In this document: positions 19,475-28,161 of the stretch, piece after piece | How positions within the stretch are numbered: the stretch's first letter is position 1 | Layout of the letters: every line of letters begins with the position of its first letter | Source: JAXMAO01 sp046350375 | GTDB taxonomy: Bacteria > Planctomycetota > Phycisphaerae > UBA1845 > UTPLA1 | Assembly: GCA_046350375.1 (NCBI GenBank) | Contig: JAXMAO010000005.1 | Location: 62,001-126,000, forward strand | Length of the DNA stretch: 64,000 nt | Direction of reading: 5' to 3' | Notes under the pieces: generated by a model | What the model saw: the letters and a program-made list of their open reading frames with translations, nothing else | Databases searched by the model: none | What the model was told of the DNA's origin: nothing | Position numbers and translations under genes: made by a program

Positions 19475-19834
19475 ATGGAGACGCCGTCGTCCCCCGACAC
19501 CCCGCGACCCGCCACCCCCCCGCCCGGCGGTCTGCCCGCCGGCTCCCCCGAGCGCCGCGCCCAGACCGACCGCCGCCGCAGCGTCGTCGACCGCCGCGCC
19601 GGGCTGGAACGCCGCCGCGGGCCCGGCCGCCGCCGCAGTGACGACCGCCGCTCAGCCGAGGAGGGGGAACTGACCGATGAACAATTTGAGTTCGTCCTGG
19701 CGATCGACGAATACAAGCGCGTCAACAAGCGCCCATTTCCCACGTGGACGGAAGTGCTGGAGGTCATAAAATACCTGGGGTACCGAAAGGTGGCCTCGCG
19801 CGGCGAACACCTCGACCGCCCGGCCAGCGACTGA
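19475..19834 (+). CDS. Small protein with arginine-rich N-terminus and conserved helical C-terminus, unknown function
   Basis: A 119-residue protein starting immediately after the preceding stop. Residues 1-25 are proline-rich. Residues about 27-60 are strongly basic with repeated Arg-Arg blocks (AQTDRRRSVVDRRAGLERRR). The C-terminal segment LTDEQFEFVLAIDEYKRVNK plus RPFPTWTEVLEVIKYLGYRK looks folded, probably a three-helix unit. The pairing of a basic protein with an acidic-tailed neighbour made from the same transcript suggests that they bind each other. It could also bind nucleic acid. No family assignment can be made with confidence. Confidence 0.65.
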   Translation: METPSSPDTPRPATPPPGGLPAGSPERRAQTDRRRSVVDRRAGLERRRGPGRRRSDDRRSAEEGELTDEQFEFVLAIDEYKRVNKRPFPTWTEVLEVIKYLGYRKVASRGEHLDRPASD

Positions 19835-19895
19835 TCCGCCGGCCGACCGCGATCGCGATGCTGCCGCCTGGCCCCCAGGAACGACGGACCTGAGC

Positions 19896-20543
19896 ATGAG
19901 CGGCGGCAACCCGGCGATCGACTCCCTCCTGTTCGTGGTGCTGGTGGCACCCATCGCCGTCTATTTCCTGCTGCTCGGGCTGGTCAACAGCCACGCCACC
20001 CCGTGCCTCATCAGCAGCCGCTCGGACTTTGTCGCACTGACCGTGGTCTTTCTGCCGCTGCTGGTGGCGCCGATGCCGGCCTTGGTCGGGTCGGGGGCCG
20101 CCTGGCTGCTGGTCGTCGAGGCCGGGCTGGTGGGCTGGCTGTTTCACCAGATGCTGCCAGGCCGCCGTGCGGGCTGGGTGATCTACAATATCTCGGCGGC
20201 CCGGGCCCGGGCCGTGGTCGAGCAGGCGGCGGCCGACGCCGGCTGGAACGGCACGTGGCAGGATGAATCCTGGCGTGGCCCGGCCGGCACGGTGCGGCTG
20301 ACGAGCCTGCCGGTGCTGCGGAACGTCACGGTCCACCTGGACCCCACGACCGGCACGACGGACCAGACGGTCGCGGCGCTGGAGCGGGCGATCTCGGGCC
20401 GGCTGGGGCGGATTCGCCAATTGCCGTCGACGGCGGGGGCGTGTCTCGTAATGTTGGGGGTTTCGCTCTTGGCGGTGCCGATCTGGATGATGGGGCGACA
20501 CATCCAGGACGTCGTCGAGGCGATGGTCCACCTGTTCGGATAA
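19896..20543 (+). CDS. Small membrane protein of unknown function
   Basis: A 215-residue protein with two or three N-terminal transmembrane helices (SLLFVVLVAPIAVYFLLLGL, then FVALTVVFLPLLVAPMPALV and a third near residue 70), a soluble domain of about 90 residues (ARAVVEQAAADAGW, VRLTSLPVLRNVTVHLDPTT) and one C-terminal helix (ACLVMLGVSLLAVPIWMMGR). The soluble part has an alpha/beta feel but no motif I recognise. It lies 61 bases downstream of the acidic/basic pair on the same strand. Confidence 0.65.
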   Translation: MSGGNPAIDSLLFVVLVAPIAVYFLLLGLVNSHATPCLISSRSDFVALTVVFLPLLVAPMPALVGSGAAWLLVVEAGLVGWLFHQMLPGRRAGWVIYNISAARARAVVEQAAADAGWNGTWQDESWRGPAGTVRLTSLPVLRNVTVHLDPTTGTTDQTVAALERAISGRLGRIRQLPSTAGACLVMLGVSLLAVPIWMMGRHIQDVVEAMVHLFG

Positions 20544-20640
20544 GGGATTTCTGATTGGCGACGCGTGCAAATCCGATGAGCGGGGCGGAGAGCGCATCGC
20601 CGGGTTGTTGTGCGAACGCACAAGAAACGGATGGCCAGCC

Positions 20641-21904
20641 GTGAGCAAGAACACACTGTCAATCACCGACAATCGAACCGGCAAACAGTACGAGGTGCCG
20701 ATCAGCGAGGGCGCCATCCGGGCGATGGACCTGCGGAAGATCAAGACGTCAGCGGACGACTTCGGCCTGCTGGCGTATGACCCGGGGTTCTTCAATACCG
20801 CGGCCTGCCAGAGCAAGATCACCTACATCGACGGCGACAAGGGCATCCTCGAGTATCGCGGCTATCCGATCGAGCAACTGGCCGAGCAGTCAACCTACCT
20901 GGAGGTCGCCTACCTGCTGATTTTCGGCGAGCTGCCGACGCGCCGACAGCTCGACAAGTGGGTCCATGACGTGACCTATCACACCATGGTCCACGAGAAC
21001 ATCAAGAAATTCCTCGACGGCTTCCGCTACGACGCGCACCCGATGGGCATCCTGATCGGCACGGTCGCGGCGCTGTCGAGCTTCTACCCGGACGCGAACC
21101 GGATATTCGACCCGCGCTCGCGGGAGATCCAGATCTGCCGGCTGATCGCGAAGATGCCGACGCTCTCGGCGATGTCGTATCGGCACAGCGTCGGGCTGCC
21201 CTACTCGATGCCCGACAACGACCTGGGCTACACCGAGAACTTCCTGAACCTGATGTGGAAGATCACCGAGGCGAAGTATCACCTTCCCGACGCTGGCCAA
21301 GGCAACCGACGTGCTGTTCATCCTGCACGCCGACCACGAGCAGAATTGCAGCACCTCGTCGATGCGTCTGGTCGGCAGCGCTACCGATCCGTACCTGGCC
21401 GTCGCGGCGGCGACCGCGGCGGCTGTCGGGCCCGCTGCACGGCAGGGCGAACGGCGTGCTCAACATGCTGAAGGAGATCGGCTCGAAGGACAAGATTCCG
21501 GCCTTCATCAAGTCGGTGAAGGACGGCGGCGGACTTCCTGATGGGGTTTGGCCACCGCGTGTGCAAGAACTACGATCATGCCAAGGTGATCAAGCATGGC
21601 GGACGAAGTGCTCGACGTGATGGGGCGCAGCTGCTCGACATCGCGGTCGAGCTGGAACATCGCGGCGCAAGGACGAATACTTCATCTCGCAGCTCTACCC
21701 CAACGTCGATTTCTCGGGCTGATCTACCAGGCGATGGTTCCCGACAACATGTTCACCATTCTGTTCGCCATTCCGCGCACCGCCGGCTGGATCGCGCAGT
21801 ACTTCGAAATGCTCGACGACGAAGAGCAGAAGATCGCCCGGCCGCGCCAGCTCTATCGCGGCGCGGCGCGGCGCGCCTACACGGCCGTCGACAAGCGCGG
21901 CTAG
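20641..21904 (+). CDS. gltA: Citrate synthase, frameshift patch in the 3' half
   Basis: Citrate synthase condenses acetyl-CoA and oxaloacetate at the entry of the TCA cycle. GTG 20641 gives MSKNTLSITDNRTGKQYEVP, the normal start of hexameric-type bacterial enzymes. The frame is clean to about 21290 (GILEYRGYPIEQLAEQST, AMSYRHSVGLPYSMP). Between 21290 and 21730 the frame changes repeatedly, but the catalytic segments LFILHADHEQNCSTSSMR, LSGPLHGRANGVLNML and MGFGHRVCKNYDHAK can all be read. The end NMFTILFAIPRTAGWIAQYF and AYTAVDKRG is intact. Total length (about 421 codons) is normal. Sequence error is the likely explanation. Confidence 0.9.
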
Positions 21905-21981
21905 CCCGGATTCGAGCGATTCGCAGCCTGGCGCGCGCCGTCGAGGTGTGCACCCTGTGCGGCCGGCCGGCGCCGGCTCGC

Positions 21982-22001
21982 GGTCGGGGGCGACCTGTTT
22001 T
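21982..22001 (+). terminator. Possible terminator of gltA
   Basis: GGTCG-GGGG-CGACC followed by TGTTTT, about 80 bases after the gltA stop. The stem has only five base pairs, so the call is tentative. Confidence 0.4.
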
Positions 22002-22102
22002 CATAACGAGCTTTGAATAAACGAATTACCGCGTCACCGCGGCGACCGGGTCGGGTGCGCCGACGGAATGTGTGGGCCGCGCCCAAAAAAATTGCGCCAA
22101 AT

Positions 22103-22132
22103 TTGATTGTGAAATCCGCCGGGTCATAGCAT
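22103..22132 (+). promoter_or_regulatory. Candidate promoter of the PEP-CTERM-like gene at 22195
   Basis: TTGATT at 22103 and TAGCAT at 22127 with an 18-base spacer. The layout resembles those before the two other PEP-CTERM genes in the window. Confidence 0.5.
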
Positions 22133-22194
22133 TGCCGAGGCCCGGACTGTTCCGCGCCTCACGACTGAAGAGGGGACCTGTCGGAGGCGCAGCC

Positions 22195-22767
22195 ATGTTC
22201 CAGGGGAAGATCCGCGCCGGTGTGGCGCTCGCCGTGGCATTGTGTGCCGCGGGCACGTCGTTCGGGCAGCTTTCCAAGTTCAATGACCGGGCCGCGTTCG
22301 GCGCGGCGGTGGGGTCGCACACGATCATCGACTTCGACGACGCGGTTGACATGACCGCGTTGCTCGTGCGCTATGCCGATTTCGGCGTGGTGTTCCCGGA
22401 TCCGAACGACATGATCCTGTCGGACCCGGCCTTCATGAGCGACGGGCGGGGCGTGGCCGGAAACGGGCGGATTGAGATCACCTTTGACGAACCGCAGCAT
22501 GCCATCGCCGTGGATTTCCCCGGGGCGCTGCGGATCGATCTGTATCAGGGCACGACGCACATCGGTGAAAGCGTCGATTTCGGCCGGTCGGGTGCGGGGC
22601 TGTTCGGCGGCCTGGCGTCGGACGTTCCGTTCGACGGCGTCGTGCTCAGCGACTGGGTCGATGACTTCGTCGCGATCGACTCGCTCCAGTTCTCGACGGC
22701 TCCGGATCCGGCGACGCTGACGCTGCTGGGCCTCGGGCTGGCCATGCGGGCGCGGCGCCGCCGCTAG
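22195..22767 (+). CDS. Exported PEP-CTERM-like protein
   Basis: A 190-residue secreted protein. ATG 22195 follows GGAGG by eight bases and opens a signal peptide ending GTSFGQ. The domain has a choice-of-anchor-like beta-sandwich look (IIDFDDAVDMTALLVRYADF, ITFDEPQHAIAVDFPG). The tail DPATLTLLGLGLAMRARRRR has the tripartite form of exosortase substrates: a short motif, a hydrophobic helix and an arginine cluster. The usual PEP is here PDP. Processing by an exosortase and surface display are inferred. The biological role is unknown. Confidence 0.8.
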   Translation: MFQGKIRAGVALAVALCAAGTSFGQLSKFNDRAAFGAAVGSHTIIDFDDAVDMTALLVRYADFGVVFPDPNDMILSDPAFMSDGRGVAGNGRIEITFDEPQHAIAVDFPGALRIDLYQGTTHIGESVDFGRSGAGLFGGLASDVPFDGVVLSDWVDDFVAIDSLQFSTAPDPATLTLLGLGLAMRARRRR

Positions 22768-22893
22768 GCGGACGCTCGGCGATACACAGTTGTCCACGCG
22801 GCGCGATCCTTTACTGGGGGTCGCGCCGCTTTCTTGCGCTCCTACCGCCGGGCCCGATTGGGCGTATACTCACCCCACGTCAGGAGGGCATTC

Positions 22894-25011
22894 ATGGCGT
22901 TTCGCACGGCGATCTGTTTGGCGATGGGCTGGCTCGCGGCGACCGGGTCGCTGCGGGCCGACGAGCCGCGCGGCGTGACGCAGACCGGCGGCCGGCCGAT
23001 CGGCGACGAGCTGCGCAGCATGATCGAATCGGCCCGCGACGGGGTCTATCCGGCGCTGGTCAACATCAGCGTCGTGACGATGCGCTACGCCAGCGGCAAA
23101 GAGTTCAAGGGGCGCGCCACCGGCAGCGGCACGATCATTTCGAAGGATGGCACCGTGCTGACCAACCAGCACGTCACCTTCAACGGCAAGAAGTTCCGAT
23201 GCACGCTGGCCGACAAGCAGGAGGTCGCCGGCACGCTGGTGGGCGAAGACCCGCTGACCGACCTGGCGGTGATTCGGCTGAACCTGCAGGAGCTGCGCGA
23301 CCCCGGCGCGCTGCCGGTGGCGCACTTTGGCGACTCGGACACGCTGCGCGTCGGCGACTACGTGATGGCCATGGGCTCGCCGCTGTCGCTGTCGCGCTCG
23401 GTCACGCTCGGCATCGTCTCGAACACCGAGCGCGTCTTCACCGGGCAGCTCGGACTGGACGACCAGATGACCCTCGAAGAGGGGCAGCGCACCGGCCTGT
23501 TCACGCGCTGGATTCAGCACGACGCGCTGATCAACCCCGGCAACAGCGGCGGACCGCTGGTCAACATGCACGGCGAAGTGGTCGGCGTGAACGAGCTGGG
23601 CGGCAACGCCATCGGCTTCGCGATTCCGGGCAACCTGGCGCGGCAGGTGGCCGACGCGCTGGTCGCCCACGGCGAAGTGCCGCGGAGCTGGATCGGCGTG
23701 AGCCTGCGGCCGATTCAGAAGACCGGCCTGCAGCGCGGCGTGCTGCTGAACTCGGTGGTGGAGCACGGTCCGGCCGAGCGGGCCGGGCTGCGGGCGGGCG
23801 ACCTGCTGGTGAAGATCGACGGCGAAGCGGTGACGGTGCGCTTTCCGGAAGAGGTGCCGCCGCTGATGCGGGTCGTCGCCGACCACGCGGTCGGCTCGGA
23901 ACTGAAGATCAGCTACGAGCGCGACGGGAAGCCCGGCGAGGCGATCCTCAAGACCGAGAAGCTGCAGAAGGATCGCGGCGAGGAAGGGGCCTTCCGCGGC
24001 TGGGGGCTGACGGCGCTGGAGATCACCGAGTTTCTGGCGCGGCAGTCGAAACTGGCCGACGCGCATGGCGTGATGGTGTCGAGCGTGCGCAGCGGCGGGC
24101 CGGCGCAGCTCGCCGAGCCGGCGCTGGACGAGGACGACGTCATCCGGACGGTCGAAGGCGAGCCGGTGGCGAATTTCGCCGACTTCGTGGCGCGCTATCA
24201 GAAGATCATGTCGGTCAAGCCGCTGCCGGAATATGTCGCGATCGGCTTCGAGCGGCGCGGCCGGAACTATGTGACGCTCATCAAGCCCGCGCCCGAGAAG
24301 GAAGACGACCCGCCGCGCGAGGTGCCCAAGGCGTGGATCGGCGTGGAGACGCAGCCGCTGCTGAAGAACCTGGCGAAGCGGCTGGACCCCGAGGCGCGGG
24401 TGGGGTTTCGCGTGACGCGGGTCTATCCGAAGACCGAGGCGGATCGGGCCGGGCTGAAGGTGGGCGACATCGTGCTGAGCCTGAACGGCGACCGGCTGAG
24501 CCCGCGCGGCATGCAGGATTCGGGCATGCTCGATCGCAGGGTGCGGAAGCTGTCGGAGTCGGGCACGGCGAAGCTGAAGGTGCTGCGCGGCGCGGACGTG
24601 CGGGAGCTGGCGGTGAAGCTGGAGCGGACGCGCCTGACGCCGCAGGAGGCGCTGCGCGACCGCAATCGCGACTTCGAGCTGAACGTCCGCGAGCTGACCT
24701 TTTTCGATCGCGACGAAAACCAGTGGGACGATGCGGTGCGCGGCGTGCTGGTCGAGGGGGTGGAGCCGGCCGGCTGGGCCGGGCTGGGCGGCGTGCGATC
24801 GGGCGACCTGATTCAGCGGATCGGCGACGCGCCGATCACGGACCTGGAGTCGTATCGCGCGGTGATGCGCAAGGTGGGCGAGGCGCAGCCGGAGCGCGTG
24901 GTGTTTGTCGTGTTGCGCGACGTGGAGACGCGCTACCTGTTTGTCGAACCGGATTGGAAGCCTGTGTCGAGCGCAGCCGCATCGAGCACGACGCAAGCTC
25001 AGGAGAAGTGA
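22894..25011 (+). CDS. HtrA/DegP-type serine protease with several PDZ domains
   Basis: A 705-residue exported trypsin-like protease for envelope protein quality control. ATG 22894 is preceded by AGGAGGG and a possible TATACT -10 at 22865. A signal peptide ends around LRADEP. The catalytic triad is complete: His93 in LTNQHVTF, Asp123 in DPLTDLAV and Ser218 in NPGNSGGPLV. Beyond the protease domain there are about four PDZ-like units (GVSLRPIQKTGLQRGVLLNS, GVMVSSVRSGGPAQLAEP, VTRVYPKTEADRAGLKVGD and GVEPAGWAGLGGVRSGD), more than the two of DegP. The next gene starts one base after its stop and encodes an inactive relative. Confidence 0.92.
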   Translation: MAFRTAICLAMGWLAATGSLRADEPRGVTQTGGRPIGDELRSMIESARDGVYPALVNISVVTMRYASGKEFKGRATGSGTIISKDGTVLTNQHVTFNGKKFRCTLADKQEVAGTLVGEDPLTDLAVIRLNLQELRDPGALPVAHFGDSDTLRVGDYVMAMGSPLSLSRSVTLGIVSNTERVFTGQLGLDDQMTLEEGQRTGLFTRWIQHDALINPGNSGGPLVNMHGEVVGVNELGGNAIGFAIPGNLARQVADALVAHGEVPRSWIGVSLRPIQKTGLQRGVLLNSVVEHGPAERAGLRAGDLLVKIDGEAVTVRFPEEVPPLMRVVADHAVGSELKISYERDGKPGEAILKTEKLQKDRGEEGAFRGWGLTALEITEFLARQSKLADAHGVMVSSVRSGGPAQLAEPALDEDDVIRTVEGEPVANFADFVARYQKIMSVKPLPEYVAIGFERRGRNYVTLIKPAPEKEDDPPREVPKAWIGVETQPLLKNLAKRLDPEARVGFRVTRVYPKTEADRAGLKVGDIVLSLNGDRLSPRGMQDSGMLDRRVRKLSESGTAKLKVLRGADVRELAVKLERTRLTPQEALRDRNRDFELNVRELTFFDRDENQWDDAVRGVLVEGVEPAGWAGLGGVRSGDLIQRIGDAPITDLESYRAVMRKVGEAQPERVVFVVLRDVETRYLFVEPDWKPVSSAAASSTTQAQEK

Positions 25012-25012
25012 T

Positions 25013-25963
25013 GTGAGCAGCGGAATGCTGGTGCGACGGCGGTGGATGGTGGGAGCGGCGCTGGCGGCGGCAATCGTGCCGGCGGGCGCGGTGTACGCGG
25101 CGGAATCGGCGGCCGCGCACGTGCTGAGCCTGCGCTCCGGGGCGATTGTGACGGTCAAGTTCCTGCTGAAGCTCAAGGCCGGCGCCCAGGAGCAGGAGAT
25201 CGACGCCGAGATCAGCGGCGTGATGATCGACGCCAAGGGGCTGGTGGTCTGCTCCGATACGCAGATGGGCGGCTTCGCGGCGCGGGCGCGGCGCAGCGGC
25301 GGCAACTTCACGGCGACGCCGACCGAAATCAAGATTCTCGCCGGCGACGACAACGAGGGGGTTCCGGCGCGGGTCGTGGCGCGCGACAGCGAGCTCGACC
25401 TCGCGTGGGTTGAGGTCAAGAAGCCGCCCGCCAAACCGTTCGACGCGATCGACCTCAACCTGGCCGGCACGCCCAAGGTGGGCGACACGCTGGTCGCGCT
25501 GCGCCGCATGGACAAGCAGTTCGACCGCGTGGTGGTCGTCAGCGAAGGCTGGCTGGCGGGCACGGTGCGCAAGCCGCGCGAACTGCTGGTGCCGGGCGGT
25601 ACCATCGGCACGGCCCTGGGGTTGCCGATCTTCACGGCCGACGGGGCGCCGGTCGGGCTGATCATCACCCAGGCGCCCGACGACGACGACGAGTCGGGCA
25701 GCGATCGCATCGCGCGGGCGTTCGGGCTGCGACAGCAGAGCCCGCCGCTGATCCTGCCGGCCGCCGAGGTGTTGAACGCGACCCACCGGGCGCGCGAGTC
25801 GGCCACGACGCGCAAGGCCGACGAGGACGATTCGGCCGAATCGCCCGCGGCGCCTGCAAAGCCGTCCAGGGCGAAGCCGGACGAGTCCGGGAAATCCGGC
25901 GACACGAAGCCCGGCGATGCGAAGCACGGCGACGTGAAGCCCGTCGAGAAGCCGAAGGGCTAG
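25013..25963 (+). CDS. Catalytically inactive HtrA-like paralogue (pseudoprotease)
   Basis: A 316-residue exported protein starting at GTG 25013, seven bases after AGGAG and one base after the HtrA stop (25009-25011), so translationally coupled. After a signal peptide (ending VYAAES) the fold follows the trypsin-like domain of its neighbour: SGVMIDAKGLVVCSDTQMGG aligns with the His loop, RDSELDLAWVEVKKP with the Asp loop and TIGTALGLPIFTADGAPVG with the Ser loop. His is replaced by Thr or Gln and the GNSGGP motif is lost; only the Asp is kept. There is no PDZ domain. The C-terminal 80 residues are a Lys/Asp/Pro-rich low-complexity tail. It may act as a regulatory partner of the active HtrA. 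Confidence 0.78.
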   Translation: MSSGMLVRRRWMVGAALAAAIVPAGAVYAAESAAAHVLSLRSGAIVTVKFLLKLKAGAQEQEIDAEISGVMIDAKGLVVCSDTQMGGFAARARRSGGNFTATPTEIKILAGDDNEGVPARVVARDSELDLAWVEVKKPPAKPFDAIDLNLAGTPKVGDTLVALRRMDKQFDRVVVVSEGWLAGTVRKPRELLVPGGTIGTALGLPIFTADGAPVGLIITQAPDDDDESGSDRIARAFGLRQQSPPLILPAAEVLNATHRARESATTRKADEDDSAESPAAPAKPSRAKPDESGKSGDTKPGDAKHGDVKPVEKPKG

Positions 25964-26009
25964 CGCGCGGAACGGATCCCGGTCGCGTGCATCGGCCCGG
26001 TGCAGGTCA

Positions 26010-26028
26010 CACGGGCTGAAAGCCCGTG
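26010..26028. repeat. Palindromic hairpin CACGGGCT-GAA-AGCCCGTG
   Basis: An 8-bp perfect inverted repeat with a GAA loop in the convergent gap after the HtrA pair. It has no T-tract on the plus strand and could be a REP-like palindrome or a weak transcription stop. Confidence 0.45.
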
Positions 26029-26089
26029 CCCCCGATCACTGATCGGCCGTGTCGCCGGATCATTCCCACTTCATCCACCAGAAACAACC

Positions 26090-26120
26090 GGAGCCTGCCG
26101 GCGAGATACCGGCAGGCTCC
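26090..26120 (-). terminator. Terminator for the SppA-like operon
   Basis: A perfect 12-bp stem GGAGCCTGCCGG / CCGGCAGGCTCC with a 7-nt loop. On the minus strand it is followed by GGTTGTTTC. It lies 28 bases past the stop at 26149. Confidence 0.82.
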
Positions 26121-26148
26121 GCTTCCCTCAAACGCTTGCAGGCGGCCG

Positions 26149-28101
26149 CTACGGCTGCGCCAGCGGCAGCGTGCCGGCGGGCAGGCCGAGAACCTCCCAC
26201 GGGGTCAGTTCCTGCTGCGTGCCGCCGAGCACGTCGGACAGCTCGGGCAGCGCCATCCAGCAGAGCGGCTGGACGCGTCCGCCGGCCAGCCAGCGGACCT
26301 GCGTCTGGTACGAGACGCGGGCGCTGTTGGCGGCCGGTCCCTGGGCAGTCATGCGGACGCCGGCCCCGGCGCCGAACAGGTTGGAGACCAGTTCGCCGAT
26401 GGAGCTGGGCCGCGGATAGTGCACCACGCGGAACTCGGCGCTGGTGGGGATGTTGGCCATCTCGCGGGCGGCGGCGAGGGCGTCGTTGAGTCCGCCGACG
26501 CGGTCGATCAGGCCGATCTTGAGGGCCTGCTTCCCGGTGTAGATGCGACCCTGGGCGAGCTTGCGGACCTCGTCCTTGGGCATCTTGCGGCCGACGGCGA
26601 CGCGATCGAGAAACACCTCGTAGAAGTCGAGGATGTACTTCTGGAGGAACTCGCGATCATCGGGCTGGATGTCGCGATGGCCGGAGCCGAACAGGGCCCG
26701 GGCGCCGCGCTTCATCTCGGCGAGCTTGACGTCGAGCCGGTTGATCATCGAGGCCTGGTTGGCGAGCATGGCGATGACGCCGATCGAGCCGGTGATGGTG
26801 GTGCTTTCGGCAAAGATGAGCCTGGCCGGGCAGGCGATGTAGTAGCCGCCGGAGCCGGCGACCGAGCCCATGCTGACGACGAGAGGCTTTTCCTCGTCGA
26901 GCTCGCGCAGGTGTCGCCAGATGATGTCGGAGGCGTAGCCCGAGCCGCCGGGCGAATCGATCCGCAGGACGACGGCCTTGATGGTCTTGTTCTTGCGGAT
27001 TTCGTCGATCGACTTGCAGAACTCGTCGCGCATGATGATCTGCGAGGCGAAGGCGCCGCCGAGGCTCTGGTCGACGATCGGTCCGCGGGCATGCAGGACG
27101 GCGATCTTCGGGCCGACGGCCTTGTAGCTTTCGTTGGCCTCGCGGATCTGCTTGTTGACGGCGTTGAGCAGGTCCTGGATCGAGGTGATGTTGGCAAAGT
27201 CGCTCTTGTCGGAATCGACCGCGACGAACTTGTTGCGCTTGGTCAGTCGCTCGCGATAGTCGTCGTAATAGGCGATCACGTCCACCAGGCCGCGGTTCTT
27301 GGCCTCCTCGGCGGTGAACATGGCGATGTCGATCATCTTCCGGACCTTGTCGGCGTCGAGCTTGCGACCCTTGGCGATGATGTCGACGTAGTCGGAAAAC
27401 CACGAGTCGAGAATCTCGGTGAACTCGGTGACGAACTCGGCCGGCGGCTCGCGCTTGGTGTTGAAGCCGGGATACTTGAACTTCCCGGCGGTGATCACGT
27501 CGAACTCGATGCCCTGCATCTGGTAGTAGCCGCGCATGTAGGGAAAGAGGCGGCCCAGCCCGGGAATGGTCAGCCCGCCAGTGGGGGCGACGGCGATTTC
27601 GTCGGCCTGGCAGGCGAGCAGGTAGTCGATCGGGTCGCCGGCGTTCAGGAAGGCGAGCACCTTCTTGCCGCTCTTGCGGAACTCGGCGACGCCGGCGCGG
27701 AGCTCTTCGATGTCAGGCAGCGCCAGCGAAAGCCCGTCGAGGTTGAGCAGCAGGCCGCCGACGTCTTCGTCCTTGGACCACTTTTCGAGCCGGTCGGTCA
27801 GGTCGCGCAGCTCGGTCTGGCGGCCGGGCAGCGGGATGTTGATCGCCCGGGCCGGGATGAGAAAGGCGTCGAGGCGCACTTCGATCAATTTCTTGATCGG
27901 ACTGGGCTTGTTCTTCTTGCCCTTGTCGTCCGACTTGGCGTCGTCGGCCTTCTTCTCATCCGCCGACTTGTCGTCCTTCTTGCCGTCGCCCGATTTTTTC
28001 TTGGCGACGGTGTCGTCGCGGGACTCGGGCTCGTCGTCGGCACGCAGCGGCACGGGCAGCAGCGCCAGCGCCATCAGGAATACGATCCACTTTGCTCGCA
28101 T
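26149..28101 (-). CDS. sppA: Signal peptide peptidase SppA-like serine peptidase (long form, S49)
   Basis: A 650-residue two-domain S49 peptidase like E. coli SppA, which degrades leftover signal peptides at the membrane. ATG 28101 is chosen because AAGGAG lies eight bases upstream; the GTG at 28107 would be two bases from it. A signal peptide or anchor (residues 1-22) is followed by a highly charged Lys/Asp linker (residues about 25-65). The Ser/Lys dyad is present: Lys207 in ITAGKFKYPG and Ser417 in SMGSVAGSGGYYIAC, with RIDSPGGSG just before. The C-terminal 80 residues are extra. It is the second gene of an operon after the 703-residue protein. Confidence 0.88.
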   Translation of the reverse strand: MRAKWIVFLMALALLPVPLRADDEPESRDDTVAKKKSGDGKKDDKSADEKKADDAKSDDKGKKNKPSPIKKLIEVRLDAFLIPARAINIPLPGRQTELRDLTDRLEKWSKDEDVGGLLLNLDGLSLALPDIEELRAGVAEFRKSGKKVLAFLNAGDPIDYLLACQADEIAVAPTGGLTIPGLGRLFPYMRGYYQMQGIEFDVITAGKFKYPGFNTKREPPAEFVTEFTEILDSWFSDYVDIIAKGRKLDADKVRKMIDIAMFTAEEAKNRGLVDVIAYYDDYRERLTKRNKFVAVDSDKSDFANITSIQDLLNAVNKQIREANESYKAVGPKIAVLHARGPIVDQSLGGAFASQIIMRDEFCKSIDEIRKNKTIKAVVLRIDSPGGSGYASDIIWRHLRELDEEKPLVVSMGSVAGSGGYYIACPARLIFAESTTITGSIGVIAMLANQASMINRLDVKLAEMKRGARALFGSGHRDIQPDDREFLQKYILDFYEVFLDRVAVGRKMPKDEVRKLAQGRIYTGKQALKIGLIDRVGGLNDALAAAREMANIPTSAEFRVVHYPRPSSIGELVSNLFGAGAGVRMTAQGPAANSARVSYQTQVRWLAGGRVQPLCWMALPELSDVLGGTQQELTPWEVLGLPAGTLPLAQP

Positions 28102-28161
28102 CGTCACAGCTCCTTGTCGACCCGATCGGGTGTTTCGACTCGTCCAGTCGTCTGACGGGCG

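Noticed and set aside
22870..25905. Very long minus-strand open frame (1011 codons) opposite the HtrA pair
   Set aside because: It is the antisense of two genes with clear protease motifs; the translation is Arg/His/Gln-rich with no domain, a common effect of high GC.
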